Assembly: GCA_035384605.1 (NCBI GenBank)
Contig: DAOOIV010000034.1
Span: forward strand, 1-45,577
DNA: 45,577 nucleotides
Reading direction: 5' to 3'
Origin: Phycisphaerae bacterium
GTDB lineage: Bacteria; Planctomycetota; Phycisphaerae; UBA1845; PWPN01
The notes under the pieces are model-generated. The model was not told the origin of the DNA. It saw only the letters and a program-made list of their open reading frames with translations, and searched no databases. The translations under genes were made by a program, and so were the position numbers. Position 1 is the first letter of the stretch. Every line of letters starts with the position of its first letter. Positions 7,578-15,178 of the stretch are shown one piece after another.

Positions 7578-8600
7578 ATGCAAGACGACTCGCAGACAAT
7601 TGAATCGAAGCTGCTGGACCTTCAGTTGAATCGGCTCGATCCGGAGCAGGCCCGGGAGGTTGAAGAGGCCGTGACAACGTCGGCCGACCTGGCGGCCAAA
7701 AGCCGGGCCTTGCGTACCCTCCTGGGACTCCTCGATGCCGTGGAGGTCCCCGAGCCGTCCGCCGACTTGGCGGATGCGGTTATGGCCCGAATCGACGAAC
7801 GCACCAGGCCGATTCCTTTCAAGGAAATGACCCCCGTATCGCCTGTGGAGGGGCGACGTGTTTCGGGCCGGTCGGTGCTGTCACTGCGAGAACTGATCGC
7901 TATCGCTGCCTGCATCACCCTTTTCGTGGGAGTATTCGTGCCCGGATACCAGAAGGCTCAGAACATCGCCCGGCGGAACGCATGTCGCTGGGGACTGCGC
8001 ACCGTGTCCTTGGGCATGAGCGCGTACGCCCAGCAGAACGACGGCTATCTTCCATATTTCGGGTATATGCCCAACGCATCGTGGCTCCGCACACGCACGC
8101 CCAACGTGCCTCGCTACTCCAATACCAGGGCCATGTTCGTTCTGCTCCGGCAGGGGCTTATTCCCAACGACGATCCGCGCGTGTTCATCTGCCCGAGTAT
8201 GCCCGACGCACGCCCGATGATCGCCCGGGATTATCAGCGGTTCGACGATTTCGCCGAGCCCGCAAACGTCTCCTACAGCCTGTTGCTCATGAATGTCTTG
8301 AAGGGGTGGCGGGTCGAGAAGATGGATCCGCAGATGGTGATCGCCGCGGACGCCAATCCGTTGTTCGACGGGCGCGGAGGCGGTCATCGCATCAGCCCGT
8401 ATGATGATAATGCTGCCAACTCGCTGGCCCACGAGAACGGCGCCGGTCAGAACGCGGTCTACGTGGGTGGGACGGGCGGCTGGTTCACCCGGCCTACGAT
8501 TGGTGTCGATCAGGACAACATCTACCGTGCCGGTCGGCTTACCCACTACACGGGCGTCGAGAGACCCTTCGGCGACACCGACACCCTCTTGGTGCCGTGA
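7578..8600 (+). CDS. Putative anti-sigma regulator fused to a pseudopilin-like outer domain
   Basis: 340 residues. Residues 1-100 are soluble and helical and sit where an anti-sigma domain would, but lack the zinc HxxxCxxC signature and contain no Cys. One membrane helix follows (about 105-124). The outer part starts like a type IV/type II pseudopilin-derived planctomycete domain (ARRNACRWGLRTVSLGMSAY, then NDGYLPYFG) and continues to a C-terminal region with HENGAGQNAVYVGG. Position after the ECF sigma gene suggests the outer domain senses something and the inner part holds the sigma factor; this is inference. ATG 7578 has GAGG close upstream; TTG 7569 with AGGAG is an alternative start. Confidence 0.82.
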   Translation: MQDDSQTIESKLLDLQLNRLDPEQAREVEEAVTTSADLAAKSRALRTLLGLLDAVEVPEPSADLADAVMARIDERTRPIPFKEMTPVSPVEGRRVSGRSVLSLRELIAIAACITLFVGVFVPGYQKAQNIARRNACRWGLRTVSLGMSAYAQQNDGYLPYFGYMPNASWLRTRTPNVPRYSNTRAMFVLLRQGLIPNDDPRVFICPSMPDARPMIARDYQRFDDFAEPANVSYSLLLMNVLKGWRVEKMDPQMVIAADANPLFDGRGGGHRISPYDDNAANSLAHENGAGQNAVYVGGTGGWFTRPTIGVDQDNIYRAGRLTHYTGVERPFGDTDTLLVP

Positions 8601-8683
8601 TCCGCACGGGCGCGCAGACCCTCCCCCCCGTCCGCCTTGTGTATCGAAACCGATTCAAGCGGCTTTACCGGCAAAAGCGGCGC

Positions 8684-9019
8684 TTAGCGTTTTCTCGCCC
8701 GGAAGCAATCCTGGCAGTATACCGGCCGATCCTGGACCGGCTTGAATGGGACGGTTGTCTGAGCCCCACATTCGGCACAAGTGGCCGGGAAAGACTCCCG
8801 CCGAGGACGATCCCCGCGGCCGCCGTTGAAGCTCCGGTTCCCGCTGGCGCCGCCGGAACGCCCGCTGCCACCCTGGGCCTTGCGCTTGTCACGACATTCG
8901 CGGCAGCGCTTGGGCTCATTGGTGAAGCCACGCTGGGCGTAGCGTGCCTGGTCCTGGGCGCTGTGGATGAACGTCTGGCCGCAGTCCGAGCACACGATCG
9001 TTTTGTCTTCGAACGACAT
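8684..9019 (-). CDS. Small protein with two zinc-ribbon (CxxC) domains
   Basis: 111 residues. The N-terminal unit has Cys10/Cys13 and Cys39/Cys42, matching the 'probable zinc-ribbon' family (IVCSDCGQTFIHS, then KRCRECRDKRKAQ). After a Gly/Ser/Arg-rich linker (50-75) the C-terminal unit has Cys81/Cys84 and Cys102/Cys105, a CxxC-x17-CxxC arrangement. Both probably bind zinc; the basic linker suggests a nucleic-acid or ribosome partner, but no function is known. The start at 9019 is chosen because a GGAGG lies about 9 nt upstream on this strand; the longer open frame upstream has no family features. The gene is monocistronic, downstream of lpdA on the same strand. Confidence 0.85.
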   Translation of the reverse strand: MSFEDKTIVCSDCGQTFIHSAQDQARYAQRGFTNEPKRCRECRDKRKAQGGSGRSGGASGNRSFNGGRGDRPRRESFPATCAECGAQTTVPFKPVQDRPVYCQDCFRARKR

Positions 9020-9235
9020 GGTGGAGTTGCCTCCGTCTAGAGGAGACGGACCATTCCTGAATGGCCGCCGAACCTGATTGAAGCGGGAATCCCGGGTAGG
9101 AGGGGAACCATTTGAATACCTGCAAAGGGTTGGTCGGCGTCTTTCGCCGCCCCTCAAGGCCGAGTGGCCCGCAGTCCAAGAGCGGTGAACCCATTTCACC
9201 GGCAGATCGTAAGTATGCCCGAAAAACCTCCGCCG

Positions 9236-9280
9236 GTCAACTCGCGGCGATGCCCGACCTTGGCAGGGTTTCGAGTTGAC
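9236..9280 (-). terminator. Inverted repeat downstream of lpdA, possible terminator
   Basis: Perfect 9-bp arms GTCAACTCG (9236-9244) and CGAGTTGAC (9272-9280) lie 17 nt past the lpdA stop on the minus strand. The 27-nt spacer has a smaller TGCC/GGCA stem. A T5 run follows about 10 nt beyond the repeat on the minus strand, so it is only a loose match to an intrinsic terminator. Confidence 0.35.
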
Positions 9281-9296
9281 GTAAGACTCCTCCGGC

Positions 9297-10730
9297 TCAC
9301 CGCCGAGGCCGGAGAATATGGGGCGTAATTCCGAGAGCTGATTCGGCAGCCTCTCCGACTGTCTCCGACAGGGTGGGGTGGGCGTGGATACAGCGGGCGA
9401 CCTCCCGGGCAGTGGCCTTCATTTCAATGGCCAGGACACCCTCGGCCACCAGTTCACTGGCACCAGTGCCGACGATGCCGACGCCCAGGATGCGTTTGTC
9501 ATCCGGGGATACGAGGATCTTGGTGAGGCCGTCGGTTCGGCCGATGCTTGCGGCCCGGCCACACGCCGCCCACGGAAATCTGGCCGCTTCAAAAGGAATG
9601 CCCTTGGCAGCGGCCTCGGTCTCGGTCAGCCCGACCCAGGCCACCTCCGGATCGGTGAACGCCACGCACGGCACGACCGCAGGGACAGAACGAGCATCCC
9701 TCCCGGCGAGGACTTCGACGGCGACGCGGGCTTCATGAGCAGCCTTGTGGGCCAGCATGAGACCGCCGGCCACGTCGCCGATGGCAAACGCTCGCTCATT
9801 CCCGGTCCGCAGTTGTTGGCTGACCCGGATGAAGCCCTGACGGTCCACCTCAACGCCGGCAAGCTCCAAATCAAGCTCGCTGGAATTCGGCAACCTGCCG
9901 ACGGCGATCAGGACCCGATCGAAAACCTGTTGAGTGGGCGAATCGGCCCCCTCGGTCGCGATCGTGGCGGAGATTCCCTGACCGGCCTCGGCGAGAGATA
10001 CGACCTTCGATTTCAGCATGATGTTCGCAAAGCTCTTTTTCAAGCGATTATGCAGGATGCGCACCAGGTCGCGATCGGCACCGGGCAGCAGATCCGCGGT
10101 CATTTCTACCACGGTGACTCGGCTGCCCAACGCGGCGTAAACGGTGCCGATTTCCAGACCGATGTAGCCCCCGCCAATGACCAGAAGCGAACCCGGGATT
10201 TCCGGCAACTCCAGAGCGGCGGTCGAGTCCATGATCCGATCGCTTTCAACGGTCAGTCCCGGCAGTCTCGCGGGACTTGCCCCCGTGGCGATGATCGCGT
10301 GGTTGAACCCGAGGCAAAGGTCGTCGCCGGAGGCGTCCGTGAGCCGAAGCACGCGGGAACCGAGAAACCGAGCGCGGGCCCGCACCATTTCCACCCTTCT
10401 CGCCTGCGCCAGTTGCCGCAGGCCCGAGGCGTTTCGGGAGACGACCTCGTTCTTCCAGGCACGCAGCTTCTCCAGATCGACGCTTGCGCGCTGAAAAGAC
10501 ACGCCGCGATCGGCCGCCTCGCGGGCCTCGGAGAGAAGCCGCGCCATGTGCAGAAGTGTTTTGGAGGGAATGCAGCCACGGTTCAAACAGACTCCGCCGG
10601 GTTGCTCGCCGGCATCGATCAGCGTCACCTTTCGACCGTGGTCGGCGGCCAGGAACGCGGCCGTGTAACCGCCCGGTCCGGCCCCGATGACCACCACGTC
10701 GCTCTCACGCTGCTTTGGGCTTTCGCTCAT
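9297..10730 (-). CDS. lpdA: Dihydrolipoyl dehydrogenase (E3)
   Basis: 477 residues, full length. A flavoprotein that reoxidises dihydrolipoamide with NAD+ for 2-oxoacid dehydrogenase or glycine cleavage complexes. Visible features are the N-terminal FAD site VIGAGPGGYTAA (14-25), the redox disulfide GGVCLNRGCIPSK with Cys48 and Cys53, a second nucleotide-binding motif LLVIGGGYIGLEIG, the FAIGDVAGG FAD motif and the C-terminal HAHPTLSE with base His451 and Glu456. No E1 or E2 gene is in the window, so the complex it serves is unknown. The start is the ATG ending at 10730. Confidence 0.95.
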   Translation of the reverse strand: MSESPKQRESDVVVIGAGPGGYTAAFLAADHGRKVTLIDAGEQPGGVCLNRGCIPSKTLLHMARLLSEAREAADRGVSFQRASVDLEKLRAWKNEVVSRNASGLRQLAQARRVEMVRARARFLGSRVLRLTDASGDDLCLGFNHAIIATGASPARLPGLTVESDRIMDSTAALELPEIPGSLLVIGGGYIGLEIGTVYAALGSRVTVVEMTADLLPGADRDLVRILHNRLKKSFANIMLKSKVVSLAEAGQGISATIATEGADSPTQQVFDRVLIAVGRLPNSSELDLELAGVEVDRQGFIRVSQQLRTGNERAFAIGDVAGGLMLAHKAAHEARVAVEVLAGRDARSVPAVVPCVAFTDPEVAWVGLTETEAAAKGIPFEAARFPWAACGRAASIGRTDGLTKILVSPDDKRILGVGIVGTGASELVAEGVLAIEMKATAREVARCIHAHPTLSETVGEAAESALGITPHILRPRR

Positions 10731-10861
10731 CTCTGCTCCGTTTCCGTTCAGCGCACACTGCGTCGGGCCTTTTACGTGCCGGAAATTCGCCTCAATGGCG
10801 GAACGCTCAACACTGCCGTGCCGGATATTATCGGAACATCAAAATCATTTGTGAAGCACAC

Positions 10862-10890
10862 TTGTGGCCCCGCAACTGTTTCACCATAAT
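10862..10890 (+). promoter_or_regulatory. Candidate sigma-70-type promoter for the 10957 gene
   Basis: TTGTGG (10862-10867), a 17-nt spacer, then CATAAT (10885-10890), five of six in the -10 box. It lies about 65 nt upstream of the start codon in the gap divergent from lpdA. Assigned by consensus only. Confidence 0.35.
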
Positions 10891-10956
10891 GGCGCCAGGG
10901 AAGAAGCTTGGCGGTTGCAGGCGAGATTGGGTCCATTCCGGTTTGCAGTGTGAGCC

Positions 10957-11406
10957 ATGAGCAGAGCAGGACGCGAACCTGCCGAAGACGTCAAGCGACG
11001 CATCGTTGCCGCTTGCGAAACGGCGGGCCTCAAAGTGAAATCGGCCCGGATGTACCTTCGCAAGGCTCAGCGGGATCGAATTGTTCTGGTCGCCGCGTCG
11101 CCGGTGGACTGGAGGGCCCAACGCCCGATGGTCACGATCCTGACCACGGTTGATGTGTGCGGCGAGTGGTCCGGTGAAGTCGACGTCCGCTGTTCAGCCG
11201 GCGAGGACGAACCGGTCGTCAAGTTCTGGGACATTCCGGTTATGCAGGGGCGGAATACCGTGCCGATGCATGAATTGCCCCGCCAGCTTTGCGAAACGAT
11301 GCGAGAGCGCGAACAGGTCGTGGCCGCGATGCGACTCGGTGTCACCGGCCCATACACTTTCGAGCGGTCCCGGTGGCAGAAACCAGGCGATCTGCTTCGG
11401 GCGTGA
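10957..11406 (+). CDS. Hypothetical protein, not recognised
   Basis: 149 residues, no signal peptide or membrane segment, so probably cytoplasmic. The N-terminal third is basic (REPAEDVKRRIV, LKVKSARMYLRK). The middle alternates hydrophobic residues like beta strands around GEWSGEVDVRCS and FWDIPVMQGR. The C-terminal third looks helical (ELPRQLCETMREREQVVAAM) and ends with GPYTFERSRW. No motif ties it to an enzyme family. It stands alone between divergent lpdA and cydAB. Codon use looks like its neighbours, and a plausible promoter precedes it, so it is probably a real gene. Confidence 0.7.
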   Translation: MSRAGREPAEDVKRRIVAACETAGLKVKSARMYLRKAQRDRIVLVAASPVDWRAQRPMVTILTTVDVCGEWSGEVDVRCSAGEDEPVVKFWDIPVMQGRNTVPMHELPRQLCETMREREQVVAAMRLGVTGPYTFERSRWQKPGDLLRA

Positions 11407-11541
11407 TCCGCATCCCCAACCCGACAATTGCACGGTGAGTCGTCAACTTCCTCTTTTGCACCACGCCGCTTGCCCTGAACGATCGCTAAAAGGCCTTTAC
11501 ACCCAACCCATTCCCGCTATTCTGTTGTCGTGGTTCAGCGT

Positions 11542-11576
11542 CTGAAAAATGAAAACTGAGAACTGATCACTCACAA
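11542..11576 (+). repeat. Degenerate heptanucleotide tandem repeat before cydA
   Basis: Five consecutive 7-nt units of the general form CTGANAA run in phase: CTGAAAA, ATGAAAA, CTGAGAA, CTGATCA, CTCACAA. The array ends 10 nt before the cydA ATG, where a Shine-Dalgarno would normally be, and no GGAG-like sequence is present. A 10-bp palindrome AAAGGCCTTT lies further upstream at 11489-11498. The array is A-rich and stands out from the GC-rich surroundings. Confidence 0.55.
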
Positions 11577-11585
11577 CTCTCTTCC

Positions 11586-13043
11586 ATGGACGTCATCTGG
11601 CTATCTCGTGTCCAATTCGCCCTGACGATCATGTTTCACTATCTCTTCCCGCCCCTGACCATCGGGCTGGGAGCGATGCTGGTCATTCTCGAAGGAGCGT
11701 GGCTCAAGACGGGGGATGCCGGCTACAAGTCCGCGGCCCAATTCTGGACGAAGATCTTCGCTCTCAATTTCGCGATGGGCGTGGTCACCGGCATTGTCAT
11801 GGAGTTTCAGTTCGGAACCAACTGGGCGACATACTCGCGTTATGTCGGCGATGTCTTTGGGTCCGCTCTGGCCGCTGAGGGCATTTTCGCGTTCTTCCTC
11901 GAATCCGGTTTCCTCGCCGTCCTGGTGTTCGGCTGGGATCGCGTCTCGCCGCGGATGCATTTCTTCTCCGCGCTCATGGTGGCGCTGGGCTCGATCTTCT
12001 CCTCCATTTGGATCGTCGTCGCCAATTCCTGGCAGCAGACCCCCGCCGGGTTTCACCTCGTCGAACAGACCATCGGCGGCCGGACACAGATCCGCGCCGA
12101 AATCACGGATTTCTGGGCCGTCGTTTTCAATCCCTCGACCGTTGAACGACTGGTCCACGTGTGGATTGGCGCGTTTATCCTTGGTGCTTTCTTCGTAACG
12201 AGCATCACGGCGTATTACATCCTCAGGAAACGCCACGAGACGTTTGCCCGTCGATCCTTTGCCGCTGCCCTGGGCGTGACCCTCGTTGCGTCTCTGGCAG
12301 CTCTGGTTTCGGGCCATTCCCAAGCCAGGAACGTGTATCACACTCAACCCGCCAAGATGGCCGCATTCGAGGGGCATTTCCAGACCGCCAGGGGAGTCCC
12401 GCTCTATCTGTTTGGTTTCCCGGATGAGCAGACGCAGCAGGTGCGTGCGGGTCTCAAGATCCCCGGCATGCTGAGCTTCCTCATGCACAACGATGCCAAA
12501 GCCGAGGTGACCGGCCTGGACCGATTCCCCAGAGACGAATGGCCGCCGGTGGCCGCGTCGTTCCACTGCTACCATATCATGGTCGCCCTTGGCATGTTCT
12601 TCATCGGCATCACCGTGTTGGCGGCCGTCCTGTGGTGGCGAGGGACGCTGTTCAACAAGAAGTGGCTGATGTGGGTTTTCGTGTTCGCCGTCATCGGGCC
12701 GTACATCGCGAATGAGCTGGGCTGGGCAGCTGCCGAAATCGGCCGGCAACCCTGGATCGTGTACGGACTGCTCAAGACGGCCGACGCGGCCTCCCCCTCG
12801 GTTGGTGCCGCTGAAGTACTTGGGTCAATCGTCATGTTCAGCCTGATCTACCTGATCCTGTTCGGCATCTGGCTGTATCTGCTCAATGCCAAGATCAAAG
12901 CCGGCCCGGAGGAGGCGGCAGGTGACACGGCCGACGGCAAGGGCTTCTTCGACACGGCCGCACGGTTCGCCGGGCACGAAAAAGGCGTATCGATGACCGA
13001 GTCTGAGCCAGGACGCTCCGTAGATACCGGAGGCCGGGAATAA
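11586..13043 (+). CDS. cydA: Cytochrome bd ubiquinol oxidase subunit I
   Basis: 485 residues, multi-pass inner-membrane haem subunit of the high-affinity quinol oxidase that reduces O2 to water. Visible landmarks are His18 (haem ligand) in FHYLFPPLTIGLG, Glu98 and Glu106 of AAEGIFAFFLESGF, His191 (haem b558 ligand) in VERLVHVWIGAF, the Q-loop start QPAKMAAFE with Lys257 and Glu262, and Met332 (second b558 ligand) in YHIMVALG. The Q-loop is the short type, so the protein is shorter than E. coli CydA. cydB starts 4 nt after the stop, so they form an operon. No cydDC or recognisable cydX follows. The start lacks a Shine-Dalgarno, but homology at MDVIWLSRVQFALT fixes it. Confidence 0.96.
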   Translation: MDVIWLSRVQFALTIMFHYLFPPLTIGLGAMLVILEGAWLKTGDAGYKSAAQFWTKIFALNFAMGVVTGIVMEFQFGTNWATYSRYVGDVFGSALAAEGIFAFFLESGFLAVLVFGWDRVSPRMHFFSALMVALGSIFSSIWIVVANSWQQTPAGFHLVEQTIGGRTQIRAEITDFWAVVFNPSTVERLVHVWIGAFILGAFFVTSITAYYILRKRHETFARRSFAAALGVTLVASLAALVSGHSQARNVYHTQPAKMAAFEGHFQTARGVPLYLFGFPDEQTQQVRAGLKIPGMLSFLMHNDAKAEVTGLDRFPRDEWPPVAASFHCYHIMVALGMFFIGITVLAAVLWWRGTLFNKKWLMWVFVFAVIGPYIANELGWAAAEIGRQPWIVYGLLKTADAASPSVGAAEVLGSIVMFSLIYLILFGIWLYLLNAKIKAGPEEAAGDTADGKGFFDTAARFAGHEKGVSMTESEPGRSVDTGGRE

Positions 13044-13047
13044 GGCC

Positions 13048-14079
13048 ATGGAACTCACCCACGACACACTGTGCCAGATCTGGTTCGTGCTCCTGGGCGT
13101 GCTCATGACCGGGTATGCCATCCTCGACGGCTTCGATCTGGGCGTGGGCATTCTGCACCTTGCCGCCCGCGACGACCGCGAACGCCGCGTTTTGATGAAC
13201 TCGATCGGACCGCTCTGGGACGGCAACGAAGTATGGCTGGTCACCTTCGGCGGGGCGATGTTCGCGGCGTTCCCCCATGCTTACGCCACAGTCTTCTCGG
13301 GCTTGTACGTCGCCTTCATGGCCCTGTTGCTGGCGCTGATCTTCAGGGCTGTGTCGCTCGAGTTCCGCGGCAAGACGGCGTCGGCAACTTGGCGACGAAT
13401 CTGGGATTTCGGTTTTTTTGCGGGCAGCCTGCTGGCTGCCTTGCTGTTCGGTGTGGCCGTCGGCAACGCGATGATCGGTATGCCCATCGGCCCGGATATG
13501 GAGTTTGTCGGTTCTTTTCTCGATCTGCTCCGGCCCTACCCGCTGCTGATCGGACTGTTCACCGTGGCGATGTTCGCCATGCACGGGGCCCTCTACCTGT
13601 ACCTCAAGACCGAGGGACGGCTGCAGGAACGCATCGCCAGTTGGATGTGGCACACCTTCGGTGTCTTCTTCGTCCTGTACCTCCTGACGACGATCTTCAC
13701 CCTGGCCACAGTGCCCGACGCCATCCGCAATTTCGCCGCTCACCCCTGGGCCTGGGGCGTGGTGGTGCTCAACGTCTTGGCCATCGCCAATATTCCACGG
13801 GCCATTTACCTTCGACGGCCGGGATATGCCTTCGTCTCGTCCTGCTGCACGATCGCCGCTTTCATTTTCCTGTTCTCGATTGCCTTGAGCCCCAACCTTG
13901 TGACCTCCAGCATCGATCCCCGGTACAGCCTGACGATCTACAACGCCGCTTCATCGGCCCGGACGCTGACCATCATGCTCATCATCGCCGTCATCGGAAT
14001 GCCCTTCGTCCTGGCCTATACCGCTGTCATCTACTGGGTCTTCCGCGGCAAGGTTCAGCTTGGCCGGCACAGCTACTGA
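13048..14079 (+). CDS. cydB: Cytochrome bd ubiquinol oxidase subunit II
   Basis: 343 residues with about eight to nine membrane helices. It begins with the family signature (IWFVLLGVLMTGYAILDGFD, then LGVGIL) and carries MNSIGPLWDGNEVWLVTFGG, both diagnostic of CydB. It pairs with CydA to form the haem-copper-independent terminal oxidase used at low oxygen. The ATG lies 5 nt after the cydA stop codon, so translation is likely coupled. A GC palindrome follows the stop almost immediately. Confidence 0.96.
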   Translation: MELTHDTLCQIWFVLLGVLMTGYAILDGFDLGVGILHLAARDDRERRVLMNSIGPLWDGNEVWLVTFGGAMFAAFPHAYATVFSGLYVAFMALLLALIFRAVSLEFRGKTASATWRRIWDFGFFAGSLLAALLFGVAVGNAMIGMPIGPDMEFVGSFLDLLRPYPLLIGLFTVAMFAMHGALYLYLKTEGRLQERIASWMWHTFGVFFVLYLLTTIFTLATVPDAIRNFAAHPWAWGVVVLNVLAIANIPRAIYLRRPGYAFVSSCCTIAAFIFLFSIALSPNLVTSSIDPRYSLTIYNAASSARTLTIMLIIAVIGMPFVLAYTAVIYWVFRGKVQLGRHSY

Positions 14080-14080
14080 T

Positions 14081-14092
14081 GGGGCGCGCCCC
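14081..14092 (+). other. Perfect 12-bp GC palindrome after cydB
   Basis: GGGGCGCGCCCC begins 2 nt after the cydB stop codon. It has no loop and no T-run, so it is a poor intrinsic terminator; it could be a protein-binding site or a weak pause. Confidence 0.3.
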
Positions 14093-14125
14093 GGCCGCAT
14101 CACTGCCCAAAGGAGGGAAAACCAG

Positions 14126-14401
14126 ATGCCTTACAGCCCGTGCGCCTTCATGAGAGGCAACGTGGCCCTTTCAGAACCACGACCGTCAGAGAGTACCGTC
14201 CCGATAGACGATGAACAGGACGCCAGGCGAGTCCTGTGTGCCCCATCCAAGGTGGGCCGGGGGTCATCCCTCCTCCACGCCGCTCCGCACACACGCTCAC
14301 CGCCGGAGCATGCCATCGTGTTATGTCGTCACCGAAATCAGCGGAGATCCTCTGCCCGCACCCGGCGGGCACCTGCGGTTCCGGGCTCTTTGATATATTG
14401 A
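14126..14401 (+). CDS. Doubtful small ORF behind a strong Shine-Dalgarno, downstream of cydB
   Basis: 91 codons from ATG 14126, preceded by a full AGGAGG at 14111-14116 with ideal 9-nt spacing. The peptide starts MPYSPCAFMRGNVALSE and becomes Arg-, Ser- and His-rich with no membrane helix, so it is not a CydX-type subunit, and it resembles chance translation of GC-rich DNA. The ribosome-binding site is the only real support. It may mark the remnant of a former gene or a short regulatory peptide. Confidence 0.2.
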   Translation: MPYSPCAFMRGNVALSEPRPSESTVPIDDEQDARRVLCAPSKVGRGSSLLHAAPHTRSPPEHAIVLCRHRNQRRSSARTRRAPAVPGSLIY

Positions 14402-14428
14402 TACCTTACGGCCGGCGATCTGTGCGGC

Positions 14429-14492
14429 TTGCGCGCACGTTGCTGAATCGCAGTGCCCCCGGGTTGCGGCCCGCAGAAAGGCGGTTCGCCTT
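14429..14492 (+). repeat. 64-nt dispersed repeat, copy A
   Basis: Matches the minus strand of 45432-45495 at 53 of 64 positions without gaps. It contains TGCGG-C-CCGCA and a hairpin AAGGCG-GTT-CGCCTT. In the other copy the second stem keeps pairing through a G-U wobble, so structure may be conserved. One translated frame reads GCGPQKGGSP. It lies in the gene-poor region after cydAB. Confidence 0.75.
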
Positions 14493-14556
14493 CGCAGCCC
14501 TACTCTGGCGGACTGCCGGGCTGGAAACGACCTCCGGTCTTACCCCGTCCCAGCCG

Positions 14557-14658
14557 AACGAACCCAAAAGTCAAGATAGAGAACCTCCGCCCAAGCACGG
14601 CCGGCTTCCCCGCCAGACCCGGGCAGTTGCCGGATCGCCGCGCCAAACGAACCCAAAA
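14557..14658 (+). repeat. Two copies of AACGAACCCAAAA in gene-poor DNA
   Basis: AACGAACCCAAAA occurs at 14557-14569 and 14646-14658, 89 bp apart, and a shorter AAACGAACCCA recurs at 75-85. The frames read RTNPK and QTNPK. The spacing and context suggest pieces of dispersed intergenic repeats rather than a gene. Confidence 0.45.
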
Positions 14659-15178
14659 AATGACCTAAACGATTGATAGAAAAGGGGTTGCGATCGTCCC
14701 ACTGGCCTGCCATCCCCCTCGGAATCCCTTGGCTTGAGCCCCCCTTTTCTGTCCCCCGGCTGGCGGGGAAGTCGGGACTCCTCGGAATGGGGCACCCGGT
14801 TGGACACGCGGCGGCCGCCGGCGAGAGTCGCCGACCAAGAGTCTTGGAGCGACTTGGTTGCTGCTACAACGATGCCGGAGAAGTCAGGAACCCCTGATAA
14901 GCATCTTCTACCCGATGCCTGCACCGCTTTCACAATGGCGTAAAGCCGTTTACCCCCTCCGGTTGCATAAGAATCCCCGCAGGCGCGCGGAGAAGCATGT
15001 CCGAATCGGGCGTCTTGTGCCGAATCACCGCTGTCTCCGGAGTTCACCGGTGACGAGGTCCATGGGCGACGGCAGAACACGGCCCATTCTCAGTTCCATG
15101 TTCACAATCCTGCATTCCCCTGCGTTGCCGTGTGCAACCCTCGGCTTTACACTGCCGAGCGGCCAGGGAGGACGAATC
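14659..15178. other. Intergenic stretch without a recognised gene
   Basis: No reading frame here has a credible start, ribosome-binding site or recognisable product. The frame of the downstream ceramidase-like gene stays open back to 14858, but that part is Arg/Pro-rich and unlike any signal peptide. The GGGAGGACGA just before 15179 is the real ribosome-binding site. A promoter for that gene must lie here, but no clear boxes stand out. Confidence 0.6.

Noticed and set aside
14858..15178. 107-codon N-terminal extension of the ceramidase-like protein
   Set aside because: The extension is Arg/Pro-rich and would hide the signal peptide. The ATG at 15179 has GGGAGG at good spacing.
14100..15178. 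CRISPR array or phage remnant in the gene-poor region
   Set aside because: Repeats are few, short and irregularly spaced, with no cas, integrase or phage gene nearby.
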